Source of the DNA: Isoetes taiwanensis
Taxonomy: Eukaryota; Streptophyta; Lycopodiopsida; Isoetales; Isoetaceae
Assembly: GCA_021234155.1 (NCBI GenBank)
Contig: JAJEKV010000062.1
Location: 4,343,025-4,407,024, forward strand
Direction: 5' to 3'
DNA: 64,000 nucleotides
Shown: positions 45,581 through 56,752 of the stretch, piece by piece
Layout of the letters: each line of letters opens with the position of its first letter
Position numbering within the stretch: position 1 is the stretch's first letter
The notes under the pieces: generated by a model
Told to the model about the DNA's origin: nothing
Seen by the model: the letters and a program-made list of their open reading frames with translations, nothing else
Database searches by the model: none
Program-made: the position numbers and the translations under genes

Positions 45581-46435
45581 TCACTCTTCTTGATCACCAT
45601 AATATTTGTCGTCCATAGCCCTCATGATCGCGCTGCTCTCTGGATCGACCTGCTTGAGGTTCGGATAGTTCCTAATCACATCGGCTACAAGAATGGAAAA
45701 CATGGATTCCGCCAACACAAGAACAAGATTGAAAGACAACCACCTATCAGTTTCATATTCTTCTAGACGATAACTCTTGGCAATGATTGTATTGTCCGAG
45801 TTATGATAGCACTTGTAGGCGGAGTCGTCTATGATCAGCATGTTGTGTTTATTAAAGTCCTGGTATGCTTCATAAATCTTTTCCAGCCTTTTCACCATAA
45901 TAGGCTTCCCGTTTGTGATGGCTGGATCGAGGTCTGACACATGCTCGACCCTTTCGTTTTCCCAAACAAAGTTGAACTTCAAAACTGGAAGGCCGAGAAC
46001 ACCAAGGACATTGACAACATTTTTCTTTGCCATACAAGACCATATGGCCACTTCGAATCCCCGTTCCAGGCACCATTCAATAATTTCCTTTGCTTTAGGC
46101 CGAGGATACATGATTTTAGACCCCACTTTTGTCGGCTTCTGCGAGGTGTTAAGCTCAGGGACCTCACCATCGTGGTATACTGCAGCGAAGACTCCATTGA
46201 CGTCAAAAATTACAAGCTTGGTGGGCCCCTCTAGATCCCAGTTAGAGTTTGGCTCTGACCAAATTTCCTCTTGATCGGGATCCATATGCGGGATCATTAT
46301 TCTTTCAGGTCCTTTCTTGGGTCGCACTATCTTGTTCTTGACTGCCTTTTTTGGATGCAGTATCCTCCTGTGGAATTGAACCGCCAGCATCCCTGTGATA
46401 GTGACAATGATCCGGATTGGTTGCGCTCGATGTCC
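45581..46435 (-). CDS. FCP1/NIF-type (HAD superfamily) phosphatase-like protein
   Basis: The minus frame, open from an acceptor-like catcattccag (46436) to a stop at 45581, contains in order GPTKLVIFDVNGVFAAVYHD (motif I), YPRPKAKEIIEWCLERGFEV with AIWSCMAKKNVV, KFNFVWENERVEHV, and NMLIIDDSAYKCYHN (the DD motif). These are the blocks of FCP1 homology domains, which dephosphorylate proteins such as the RNA polymerase II tail. Motif I is DVNG instead of DxDxT, so the second aspartate is replaced, as in several plant FCP1-like proteins; catalysis is doubtful. The true start is unclear: ATG at about 46390, or an upstream exon. It lies on the same strand just 3' of the ParB-like gene and might have been part of it. 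Confidence 0.75.
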   Translation of the reverse strand, partial: GHRAQPIRIIVTITGMLAVQFHRRILHPKKAVKNKIVRPKKGPERIMIPHMDPDQEEIWSEPNSNWDLEGPTKLVIFDVNGVFAAVYHDGEVPELNTSQKPTKVGSKIMYPRPKAKEIIEWCLERGFEVAIWSCMAKKNVVNVLGVLGLPVLKFNFVWENERVEHVSDLDPAITNGKPIMVKRLEKIYEAYQDFNKHNMLIIDDSAYKCYHNSDNTIIAKSYRLEEYETDRWLSFNLVLVLAESMFSILVADVIRNYPNLKQVDPESSAIMRAMDDKYYGDQEE

Positions 46436-46557
46436 CTGGAATGATGAAAGATGTCAGTTACGAAATGAGGTTCTCGCTCACGAGTCGAGAAAGGAAAAAG
46501 TTAAAGACTCAAAGGGTTTCTCGACTCGTCGAGAAACCCTCCGAGAGCAAAGTGAAC

Positions 46558-49500
46558 TCATCTCAATCTCAGATTCTCCACTATTTGTTCCGCAGCAAGC
46601 TCGTCTAAACCTTGGACATCTCCGTCATCTTTATCTCCCTGGCTGTCAGCTTTGTCTCCGTCATCTTCGTCCTTACTACTTCCAACTGTCTTCCTCTGTT
46701 GGAAATGCTTTTGGAGCAGGTCCAGGCATGACCGAATGGTCTCAACCATGTCCTTGTTCCCAACCACAGATATTGGTTTCATTCCATATAGCATAGCCCC
46801 TTGAGAGAACAGGCCATTCATGTACCACTCGCATACAATTTGATCTCCCTCGACCAAGCTGGTTATGAAGTACTTGATAACTCTTGGCCGGATAGGAATT
46901 CTATGTATTGGACCTGTCGCACCATCAGTGCTGACTTTGTCAATCGATGGCACATCCTCCATAAATCTGCCGCCCTTCCAGGGCACCATATACTCTTGAG
47001 AAATCATGAACTTATCGAGATAGTGGTGCTCGCTTGACCACTTGTCCAGGTCTGCAGCCGACCTTGAAACCATAACCAAAACTATGTTGGCAGAACTTGG
47101 TACCTTCGGCAGGCCAAGTCTACACTCATGTTCCAGTTCGTATATGGAATACAAGATCTTGTTGGTGAAATTAATATCAGCTGCCCATTGTGACACAACA
47201 GTTGTCTGATTGCCCGGCATGCAAAAGATAAGGAAATTGAAAGTATCCAGCTCGGTCATGTCCAGACACGTCTTGTACCACTGCTCAATGTCAGCTTTTT
47301 CATAAAACAGGGTGGGGTCTTCGATCATATTCATGGCAAATAATGCCACGAGCCTAGCCGCCAGTTCGAGACCACCGAACCCCTTGTGTCCCAAGGTTAC
47401 CAAGAAGGGAGGGGAGCTATCATCTGTCTTAAATGGGACCACCCCGAATCCAAGCTTCCGCTTCAGAAGTGCCATAGCACGTTCAGGAAAGGGGGCGGTT
47501 TTGACGTTACGCTTTAGCTTCGTGTTGATGTAGGGTTGATATATCCGGTTCAACTCTTCATGTCATCCTCATCAAGTGCATCCTTCTCCATATAATAATC
47601 AAAATCGTGGCATGCATTGGATGCAACATTGCAAAACTCTGTGATGCCTTCTTCCAACGCACGCCGTCTCTTTAGGACCGTGGCATAATCCTTTGCGTCC
47701 TGCATTTTTGAACTCCTAGTCTTCCTTAGCAGGATTGTCCCATCCAGGATTCTGCCTTGTAGGTCAAGGGTTTCTTTGTCCGTCAGGCCCTGTATCCTTT
47801 TCATGAACTGCTTGTCGAACAACTTTGGGTCCGGCCTAGTTGGCAATTCTCCATTGTTGTCCTTAAGCTTGCCTCTTATCCAAAGAGCCCATATCTCAGT
47901 CCATTTTACCCAGACTGCCTCAGTGTAGAGAATGAGGTCATATTGGTCAGATAAAGATTCCCTGCCCTTTCTTAGTGTTCTCTTCTTTTTCTCATCTTCA
48001 TCATCCCCCTCATCATCTTCCTGGCCTTCCAGAAGAACATATCTGCAGAGTTTCTCGAAGGTCTTCCACTTATTCGAGGGAGCCCTGTTTCCTTTAGGCC
48101 GCTGAGGACAACCCAATGCTTTCCACTGTTGGCGAGCGTGTATGATCTGGTCAGGATACGGGCTGCAATCAATAAATGGAACTATGTCAGAGCATGGAAG
48201 TACATCCACAGGGTTTCTCGACCCGCGAGTCGAGAATACCCAGAAGGAAACAAAAAAGGGAGGATGCAGGGGCTTTCTCGACTCACGAGTCGAGAATACC
48301 CACAAGAGAGAGAAAACAGAGGAAGCCATATAGAGTTTCTCGACTCGCGAGTCGAGAAGGCCAGAGTGAAAGCATCGCGCATTCCCAAATCTTGCCTTCA
48401 TGCCTCTTTGAACGATGGAACTTAGAATATAAACTAAGCTACATTGCCCAAAGAGGCGGATTGGAAAGGCTCGATGCTTTCACTCTCCAGCCATTAATCT
48501 CTAATGGATCCTTTCATGCTTGTTTTCTGTTTTCATCTGGGCTTTCTCGACTCGGAGTTGAGAAAGCTAGAGGAATAAAAGAAAATAGAGGATTCAGGGT
48601 CTTTCTCGACTCGCGCTACGTCCTCTTTTTCCCTTTTTGTCTTTGGCTATCTCGACTCGCGAGTCAAGAAAGCCCCCGCATCCTCTACTTTCCTTTTTTC
48701 TCTGGTTTTTTTTGACTCGCGAGTCGAGAAAGCCACCGCATCCTCTATTTTCTGTTTTCCTCTGGGTATTCTCGATTCGCGAGTCGAGAGGTTTTCCTAT
48801 ATTCTCTGGCTTTCTCGACTCGCGAGTCGAGAATCGCCCTTGAGCAGAGACAATAAGTTACCTTATGTAGCTGGCACTTGCTGCTATTGTATTCTGACAG
48901 TGGCTAATGCTGGCGAGCTCCGTTGGTGGCGTGTCCGCTGAGAGAACTCTGCACTCTCGTTTGGAATATCGGTCCTTGATCCTTTGCGGGACTTCCTTTT
49001 CTGTCTGCAATACTTGTGCTGCTCTCATTGAATGCTGACTGTCCACAACCCAAAACCTGACATCTTTTCCCTTCAGGTCTTCCTCAGTGCTCCACCTGAA
49101 CAACTTACCGGTAGCTCTGCTGAATGGTATGACATCCGCAGGCATTGGATCTGCAACGGGATGACGCACCATGAGGTTCAGAATCTCTAGCATGTGTGCT
49201 GGATTAAATTCCCTGTGGTTGAACAGGACCGCATCGCCAGTACAAACCTTTAGCCATCTTATGTCCAGCAGCAACTTGTGGCCAATTCCCAATGGATAAT
49301 ATTGAGCCATCCGCTCCATCTTTTGGGCCCCTCTCTGTGATTTTCTTATCTGGTCATCTGGATCTAAGAATTGGGAATCAACCATTTCATCCTCTTCATC
49401 TGCATTTGAATCCTCTTGTGTACTTTCTGCTTCCTGACTTGCAGTCCCTTTTGGAGTTTTCTCTCTCTGAACTACATCCTTAGTAACTGTAGAGTGCTTT

Positions 49501-50142
49501 AAAGTCTTAAGCACGTTGGACGTGAAGTTCCCGTTATTGAAAAACTTCTCTCTCACCCTGGAAATCTCCATTCCGAGCTCCCTTGATGTCAGGGTTCCGG
49601 CCTCCTTCATCCCTTCTAAATCCTTCCAGCCTAGGTTCTGGCAATTTAAAGGCGCCGGCCTTTTGTCGGTCCCCTTGGCCTTGCTCATTGAAGTGGAAGA
49701 ATAATTGGAGACAGATAATTTCTTGGTGTGATAGAATTTATCCTTCAAGCAATCTTCCACATACAATGTAAGATGTTTGGAATCTGGGGCATCAACGGAG
49801 AGGACCACACCGACCTTCTTGTACTTGTCGTCGGAACTCTTTTTATCCCTCTGCCAAAGGAACAGATCTTTCTCCTTCCCACAGGTTGTGACTTCGACAT
49901 ACCACCAGCAATCTGCAGGTGTTTCCAGTAGCTCTGTCTCCAATCCTGTTATAACGAAGAATGGAGTTCTACCAGTGATCATTAGCGTCTCTGCCATAAA
50001 TACTGCAAGACAAAAAGATGAATCAGAAAAGGTGGATGAATCGAATCAAAATTAAGAGCTCACCTGGAGTCGTCTTTTTTTTCTTCGTTCTACTAGAACC
50101 CGCATCCGCTCCGGCGCCCCGCTTCTTCGATGGAGTCGTCAT
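46558..50142 (-). CDS. ParB-like domain protein with a degenerate DNA-methyltransferase-like region (spliced)
   Basis: Exon 1 (50142-50064) encodes a basic start (MTTPSKKRGAG.., SSRTKKKKTTP) and ends at CCAG|GTGAGC. Exon 2 (50002-48862) follows a gtcttgcag acceptor in phase and ends ATAAG|GTAACT. Exon 3 starts at 48162 after attgattgcag, again in phase. Exon 2 ends with a ParB/sulfiredoxin-like fold: LLLDIRWLKV, NHREFNPAHMLEILN and FWVVDSQHSMRAAQVL (family GxHRxxAA). Exon 3 has an acidic and basic linker, one frame break near 47566, then sequence resembling N4/N6 methyltransferases at VEGDQIVCEWYMNGLFSQGA (family GDxVLDPFxGSGT) with key residues lost. The frame stops at 46558. The domain pair is typical of bacterial and phage ParB-methylase proteins. 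A nuclear role is likely from the basic N-terminus; function is unknown. Confidence 0.6.
48211..48835. repeat. Intronic array of nine ~24-bp palindromes in two opposite-orientation blocks
   Basis: Palindromes lie at about 48214, 48274 and 48336 (block 1) and 48543, 48648, 48707, 48769 and 48811 (block 2), plus a half copy at 48602. The best one is TTCTCGACTCG-CGAGTCGAGAA, a perfect 22-bp palindrome at 48812-48833. Spacers are related: block 2 spacers read gccaccgcatcctctatttt.., while block 1 spacers are their reverse complement, ..ggaggatgcaggggc. The blocks can therefore pair over 150 bp or more, as well as each palindrome with itself. The whole array lies inside intron 2 (48861-48163) of the ParB-like gene. 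Confidence 0.9.
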
Positions 50143-52574
50143 CTCGAGAATCTTGCGTATTTGTCTCTTCTTTGCTTTCAATTCCCTTCTAAACTGAGTC
50201 TCTTCCGGGTCTTTGAGATTTTGGGACTGTACGTAAAAAAAAGGTCCGGCGTATTCTTAAATTTGAAATTAAGGACATACAATCATTCAAGGCAAAAAAG
50301 CGACTAGTAACCTGTTAATTCGAAGCAGAACAACAACTTCTACCAGCAATAGTCTCACAGCAACAACGGCTTCTTTCAAATTTCAAGGCATTCGGCTCCT
50401 TCCGGCCGGATTACCACACCATTGCAGCTCCACGAAATTTGCACCCAGAAATGAAATGGTAGATCGTGAAACCTGGATCGCCGTTGGGGAAGAGGCTGAT
50501 GTGGCAAAGTGCGGTTTGTCTGAGGTGTGATTACAAGTGGCATACACATCGGATACATGTGGCATATACGTGTATAGGCTAGAATTGCACCAAATCATGC
50601 ACCTCGGGTTAGGCAACCCTGCTAATAATAAACATCCCATTTATTAATTTATTAAGAAGTTCACCACCATAACCACCATATAAAAAAAACATTACACCAC
50701 CCCAAATAGGCGTATGCACCTGCGGCGCAGATACGATGTCCGTTTTTAGGGCCACGCTGTTAAATTCATGAGCTATACGCCGGAGCATGGAGCAGCGTCA
50801 TATCTGTTGAGGTATTTATAACATAAGCCTTTATATCGGCAGCATAGATGTTGTTTTTATCCCTGCAATGCAACAAATGAGTTTCGATTGTTGTCCCTGG
50901 AATCAGTCATGCTTATTCTGTACTTAACATCTCAACCATCCGCCATGGTCATTCGCCTCTTTTAGTCGGGTATGTATGAGTACAAAAGTGCAGGACTAAT
51001 TTTTGAAGCACAGAATACCATTAACCACGAGATATTTTTACTTTTCTTGTTTTTAATGCTCTGGAAGTCTTGGTTATGAATGCAGTCATTTGAAAGAGTG
51101 TGTTCCCTTGGAGTACGTGCAAAAGATAACTGAAACTGACCCATATGAATGTGCTCATGATTTGTCTTTACTTTCATCATTCCTGCAACATTTAAGCAAA
51201 ACGGCCTGACAAATTGCCAAAGAAGCTTCAAAAGTTCAAGTGAGGTGTACGCTTTAGCTATTCTTCCTTTTGTTATCATGCATTAATCTGTTTTTTTGAT
51301 GCATCAAGCATGGAAATAGATCCTGCAACTCATTTCCCTTAGGCTTGTATTGCCAAAATCTCTATTCCAATTCCATCGATGTCATCAGATTTGACCCAAC
51401 CCAGTTCTGGAATTTGCGCAAATGAGGGGTCTCAATTATAACTGGACCCATCTACAGTTATTGGGCTCATAGAACTGGATATTATTCTGTCAAACCTACG
51501 ACAGCTGATGGGGCTAAGGATCTATGTTATATACAAAGAAGAGATTCAGTGCATTAAAGTAGGTGTCTTCTACGCTGTATGCCAGGCCTATAAATTGTTG
51601 AATTTAATGTAAAGCTAGGGCATAATATGGTCTTACGTGGTTGTAAATTCATTTACCATGATTATATGGACCAAAAATTTGACAGTATTATGACATAAAT
51701 AAATTTTCAAGTAAAGGCATGTTGGATTCCTAAACATTACTGTCATTTCTAGGGCGTTTATTTAAGGCAGCATGCTCCGGGTTATGCCTCATTTTGATGT
51801 TAGGCTTACTTGAGATTAGGTTGGATCAGGTTTGCAAGGGAAAAACTCTTGAGAGCAAATCACGTTCTGGATAAAGATGCCCCCATTATAGTAAAGAGGG
51901 GCTAGACTCTGGACAGAGGGTAAACATGGCACTGAAGGATTTGTGCATAGCATTGTATTTTCTGCAGTTCCGGTTTTCCCTTTCCATAGACATGGTAGCA
52001 TTTTTTTCATCCTGGAACATAGCTCTGGAATGGTGATTATACAGGGTTCAACTCCCTGTTTTGCTGGAAGATTGTATATATCTGCATCAAAATCTAGGAA
52101 GAATGTTGATGAACCTTTGCACATTTCCTTACATTTGTATTGTGCTTGGCCGAGGTTGCAGTCAGTGTTCTTCATCCATTGCTTTGCTTGCATGCAAATC
52201 ACACAACCAATATACCTTATGTTTCTTTCAGGTTGACGTCGTGGTCCATTTTGAAAAACTTTGGAGTCTTCATTTTTGCATCATGGTAAATAACTTTTCT
52301 TGCCAAATGTATTCCTACATCTTGATGGTACAAGGTTCAAATCTCTGCTTTGCTGGACTATGCATTAAGATTGAAGGAATAATCCCAGTTGAAGTTATCT
52401 TGACATTCAGTTAGCAGCTTTCTTTCATGTCATTAAAAAATTGGAATTAAAGAAAGAGAAATACAAGCCTAACATTTCTCCGGGCTTGGTTTTTTGAAAC
52501 TGACGTGGAAACAATTGCACAGGGAGTTTAAATTTGACTCATTAGGACATCTGTTTGGGGGTTGTTAGAAGAAA
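50143..52574. other. No recognisable gene; probable promoter side of two divergent genes
   Basis: The interval separates the minus-strand ParB-like gene from the plus-strand DNAAF11 gene, so both promoters should be here. I see no clear TATA box at the expected distance of either. Related phrases ggttcaactccctgttttgctgg (about 52046) and ggttcaaatctctgctttgctgg (about 52332) form a diverged repeat of unknown origin. Confidence 0.35.
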
Positions 52575-55520
52575 ATGGGTGTGATAACAGAGACCATGCT
52601 AAAACGGCGGGCTGAACATAACGAAGGGATTCTTCGTACCCTCGAGGTGGTTCACCTTTTGTCTTTGTGGCATGGCTGCTTCGTCACGACACTGAAATTT
52701 GGTTTCCAGGAGCTAGTGTTGCAGGAAGAAGGGCTTACTGAAATCAATCCTATCCTTGGATCTCTATGTCCAAACTTGCGAATTGTTTATATGCCCAACA
52801 ATCTTATTCCTCGAATTGGTAAAATATGAGATGTGATGTACGTTAACTACATAACTTTTTATTGTTAGGCTTCACTCTTTATTTTGCAGAAAGCATGCAT
52901 CGTCTAAAAGACCTTAGATATCTGAATCTTGCTGTTAACAACATTGAGAAGGTGTGGCCTCTTTTTTTTTTTCGTTCATAAGGAAACACGAGAATTCTCA
53001 CAAATGCTTGATGCAGATTGAAGGGCTTAAAAATTGTGAATTCTTAGAGAAACTGGACTTGACTTTGAATTTTGTAAGCAAGAAGGAGCTCACATCAGTC
53101 ACGTCTCTGCAAGCCAATGCTCATCTAGAAATGCTGTAAGAGTCCTATACTGATTTTCATGTGATCATAGGCTCGGATGTGAAAAGAAAATCAAATCAAG
53201 GGTTCTGTTTTATTGCTTCTAAGTAACTAAGTTAATGATTTGTTAGAAAAAAATTCTTTTTGGCATTTAATAATTGAGAAATTAAAATGCATAGAAGTGT
53301 TTATATGTTACATTTTCTCCATAACTGTCATTCTAACTCTGAAGAGGCTTAATAACACTTCTTAACTTTCTCGGGAGATAAATGTTGTCTTATCCTTATG
53401 TTTGTTCATTTTAATAGTTTTTTGACAGGGAATCCATGCCAAGACTTCCACGGCTATCGTAAATTTGTTATTGCAACACTTCCAACACTAAAGGTGTGGC
53501 AAAGTATAGCATAAATGGATTCTGCTTTTCCACTTCTTAAATTCAATGTTGCTGCATTATGCCAAGCTTTAAATTTCGAAAATAGTTTGGCATGGTGTGA
53601 AATAGATCCATGGTGTTAAGTGCTGAAGAGAGGCGAATCAGTGAAGTGTTTATCCATAGAGAGGGCAACAGTCATGTTAAGCTGAGAACTTTGGCTTGAC
53701 AGACAAAGATTTTCATATCCTTTAAATGCTTTGCTGGTGAAAATTAATTGGAATATCAAAATAATTGAATGCTTGACTACTTATAGACAGAGTCTGTCTC
53801 CTAGCAAACAAGTATTCCCTTCTAGTTACAACTGTTGTCAGAAATCTTAACATGGCTTATATTTTCTAGAGTCTAGATGGGATTAGCATCAAGCCCTCAG
53901 AGAGGATCGCTGCAGAACAAGTACGGATTCTCCCATGAAATTTCAGGCACCTTCATTTTCAAGAGATCGGAATTCTGACTAGTTATTTTCTCTACGTGCT
54001 TTATTGCATAGCAGGAGTCCTCTCTGCTCATGGAAGAACTGACCAGTGTGCAAGTTAATGTTGAACCTAGTAGTGAAGAAACATGCTGGTATGCTTTACT
54101 TACAATTGGAAGTTTCTTGTCCATCTTTAGATACTGTATGAATATCTTGTTCTTTAGGAATGAGAAGGGGCAAGTTGTTCGTGAATACTCTACTGCAACT
54201 AGAGTAGCAGAGCATACTGAACTGGAAGCATTGAAATTGAAAACTTTCACAAAGGTAATGGTCATTATACACATTCTTAAAAGAAAGTGGGAACTTCACA
54301 TGGATGAATTATCTCTCTTACGTGATACTTTGTTGTGAAAACAGCCAAAAGACGAAAAGCCACCAAGAAGACGTAAAGGCTTTGATCCATTGCCTGCTGA
54401 AGGTCGGATCTATCAAAAGAATGAAGGCAGGTAAATTTTAAATCTAATATTCATGTTTTTTTGTTTTACATGGCTCTAATTTTCTCCAACATCTTAAGCT
54501 CTATGTTGACACTCTCTGAATTCTCTTGCTAATGATCAACTTCTTCTATTGGCTTTCCTGGCGCTCAAAGTCTTCCATTGTCCTTTATTGGCTTCTTAAA
54601 GGAAATTTGTTCCTTCTGAAATGGGAGTTCCAATAAAGAACAGGAAATAGTTGAATAGTTTCTAGTGCTCGCATTTTGAAACCAACAGTCAATTTCTTTA
54701 ATTTTTAAGATATACTTTTCTTTGGAAAACTATTTATCACCATGTCCATACAGTAATCTAGAAATTCATGTTGGGCATAGTTTGAAGTAATGAATCTCGA
54801 TCTTAGTTATAAGATAGTTTCACCGTAAAAGGACGATTTTCATGTAGTTATCATTTGATGTAGTTGGGACTCCGATCTCCGATCATTTGATGTATAAGAT
54901 CGTTTCAAGGACGATTTTCATGTAGTTATCATTTGATGTAGTTATCATTTCTTATTTTCTTGTGATGGATACATGGCAATTTTCTTTGCAGTTGGGACTT
55001 TAAACTCACGGAATCTAAAAATGGAGAAAGCCTTCTTTTGGATGTGCCCGTGGGAAGATTTCTGGACACATCCTTAATAGATTTTGATGTTCATCCAACT
55101 CTTATTCGTGTCCTTGTCAAAGGCAAACTATTGCAATTGCATCTTCCTGAAGAGGTAGTTCTTTAAAAATACTCTTTCTACTTTGTTTAAACATTTCTCA
55201 TGGAGCTATTTTTTCAGGTTAGTGTAGACAACTGCACTGCTCAGAGGTCGAAAACGACTGGTAACTTGCTTATTAGAATGTCAAAAGTAAAAGTTAATCA
55301 GGGATGCGTTTATTACAAGGGTTCTGATGGCAAGGGACCTAAATCCGAACCTCAAAAGGTGGTCACAAATAAAGGAATGTCCAATTCCCTTATTTCTGAT
55401 TCTTTGGATATTGTCAATCAAGATCCCGATGCATTAAAGGTATGTCTACAAAAGCTAGTGCATCCTCTTAGTGATGGAGAATATCTCATGTTTCAAAGTT
55501 ATATAGGTGAATCAGGTTAA
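52575..55520 (+). CDS. DNAAF11: DNAAF11 (LRRC6/TilB) dynein axonemal assembly factor, 11 exons
   Basis: Exons by phase and GT/AG: 52575-52646, 52710-52818, 52890-52951, 53017-53135, 53418-53493, 53870-53920, 54015-54088, 54158-54254, 54345-54430, 54992-55154 and 55218-55439. The start MGVITETMLKRRAEHNEG is the family signature. Leucine-rich repeats follow (DLRYLNLAVNNIEKIEGL, EFLEKLDLTLNFV), then the cap GNPCQDFHGYRKFVIATLP, SLDGISIKPSERI, a coiled middle, and a CS-like domain with SLLLDVPVGRFLDTSL and VRVLVKGKLLQL. In animals and algae this protein helps preassemble dynein arms in the cytoplasm for motile cilia. In a plant it should serve sperm flagella. The last exon is uncertain: after a good donor at 55440 the frame reads on to 55520. 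No frame break is visible. Confidence 0.9.
54832..54960 (+). repeat. Short direct repeats in the last large intron of DNAAF11
   Basis: ggacgattttcatgtagtta followed by tcatttgatgtagtt occurs at about 54832 and again at about 54909, with a third partial tagttatcatttg following. The duplication lies in the intron 54431-54991 and does not touch splice sites. Confidence 0.8.
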
Positions 55521-55989
55521 AAGACCTTACTTTGACCAACTAGATTTGGAATATTCGGAGATGGACGTGCCACCTTTGGAGTAGTCGAACATGCAAGAAT
55601 GGGAAGTTCTGGCGGCGATGTAAGCGGCACCACCAAGATCTGTTAAACCAAAAATTACCCATAATAAACATTTGGGGAATATTCGAGGAATTTCCACCAA
55701 GTGACGGTTTACGATGGAGTATACAATAATCAGCATACTGGAGAAACGAAAGAAGTTGCATAACACTTTGCATAGGAGAAAAGTAGAAAAATAAATTAAA
55801 CGCTTAAGAAAACATACTTCACTCTAATTCCTCGAATATACAAGCACAAGCCACGTAATAACCCGGGTGGCACACTTTCATCTTCAGATTGTGTATTGGA
55901 TCATTTGACAACCACAACAAGAATAGAAAGAGGATCAAAGCAAGAAGCAATTAGATGTCAGCATGGAAAGCATAGATGCTCCAAATCAA

Positions 55990-56752
55990 TGTGACATAAG
56001 CAGAACTGGCGCCAGATAGAGATGGAAAAGAACGCTATATTCAAAACGTAACATTAACAATAGAGATTACACTAACAATATATAGAAATTACACATATTT
56101 ATATAGAAAGAAATCTATGTGGTTAGCCATTAATAAGGCTATTGTTTCCCAACACTCTGCCAATGGCTTTTTAATAACTCCTATTTTGCGGATGTGGTTA
56201 TGATGTTGATCTCTGCAGGTGAGGTTATGATGTTGATCTCTGCTAAGGGCCTTTCTAAGAACATCTGCTATCTCCTTCATCTGTGGTGCTGACAATATTG
56301 AAATTCAATGAGTCCAACTACTTTTTCCCCGGTGAAATGGTGATAAATACCAATATGTTTTGTCTTGTAGAGATCAACTGAATTTTTTGAGATGGAGATA
56401 CGTGCTTGATTGTCATTGTGAATTACAGTTAGCTATGAGTGGGAGTATAATGGAGATATCGAAGGATGCGTTGAAGAGCTCGCCAGAGAAGTTTGGCGGG
56501 ATGTTGCATGAAGCGGCCAGCATAGGATATGTCGGGATGAGTGCAAACTACAAGATGCATGGAGCCTACAAGTTGATGATAAGGTGTAGGATTAGAGATA
56601 AGGTAGAGGATTAGAGAAAGGCAGGGCAGTGAGCTTCTATCTAGGGGCAGCAGGTGTAGAGGTGAGGTTACTTCAACATTAAACTTTTTTTTTTTTTTAG
56701 CACGCCAGCCTAACCAAGCGTGCAACCCTCCTTGCAATTCTAGGCTATCCAC
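55990..56752 (-). pseudogene. Ty1/copia fragment (RT tail and RNase H) with probable 3' LTR
   Basis: Minus-strand frames encode TPYHQLVGSMHLVVCTHPDI then SYAGRFMQHPAKLLWRALQR and RILRYLHYTP. Then come KNSVDLYKTKHIGIYHHFTG and MKEIADVLRKALSRDQHH. Copia elements have YRxLVGSLxYLxxTRPDISYA, RTKHIDIRYHFI and QxADIFTKPLxRxxF in this order. Frames are broken several times and a short segment (gatgttgatctctgc) is duplicated at about 56200 and 56235. From about 56157 leftwards the minus strand begins TGTTGGGAAACAATAG, which may be the start of the 3' LTR. Its other end is not defined. Confidence 0.75.

Larger units (their letters stand above)
44483..46539. repeat. Scattered CTCGACTCGCGAGTCGAG-type palindromes outside the intron array
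   Basis: Near-perfect palindromes occur at 44483-44508, 45278-45303, 45404-45430, 46471-46492 and 46514-46539. The last, gggtttctcgactcgtcgag, continues aaaccc and is perfect apart from a shortened centre. All share the arms ttctcgac / gtcgagaa. They lie in non-coding DNA around the FCP1-like ORF and belong to the same family as the array at 48.2-48.8 kb. Confidence 0.85.

Noticed and set aside
48176-48715. Frame with repeated FSTRESRK/SRLASRE peptides, also on the other strand
   Set aside because: The peptides are just translations of the palindrome array, which lies in an intron with good splice sites.
48211-48835. CRISPR-like array
   Set aside because: The repeats are palindromes with related, not unique, spacers in two orientations, in plant intron DNA, with no cas genes.
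56360-56614. Plus-strand frame of 84 codons
   Set aside because: It is antisense to the copia RT/RNase H relic, which has clear family motifs on the minus strand.
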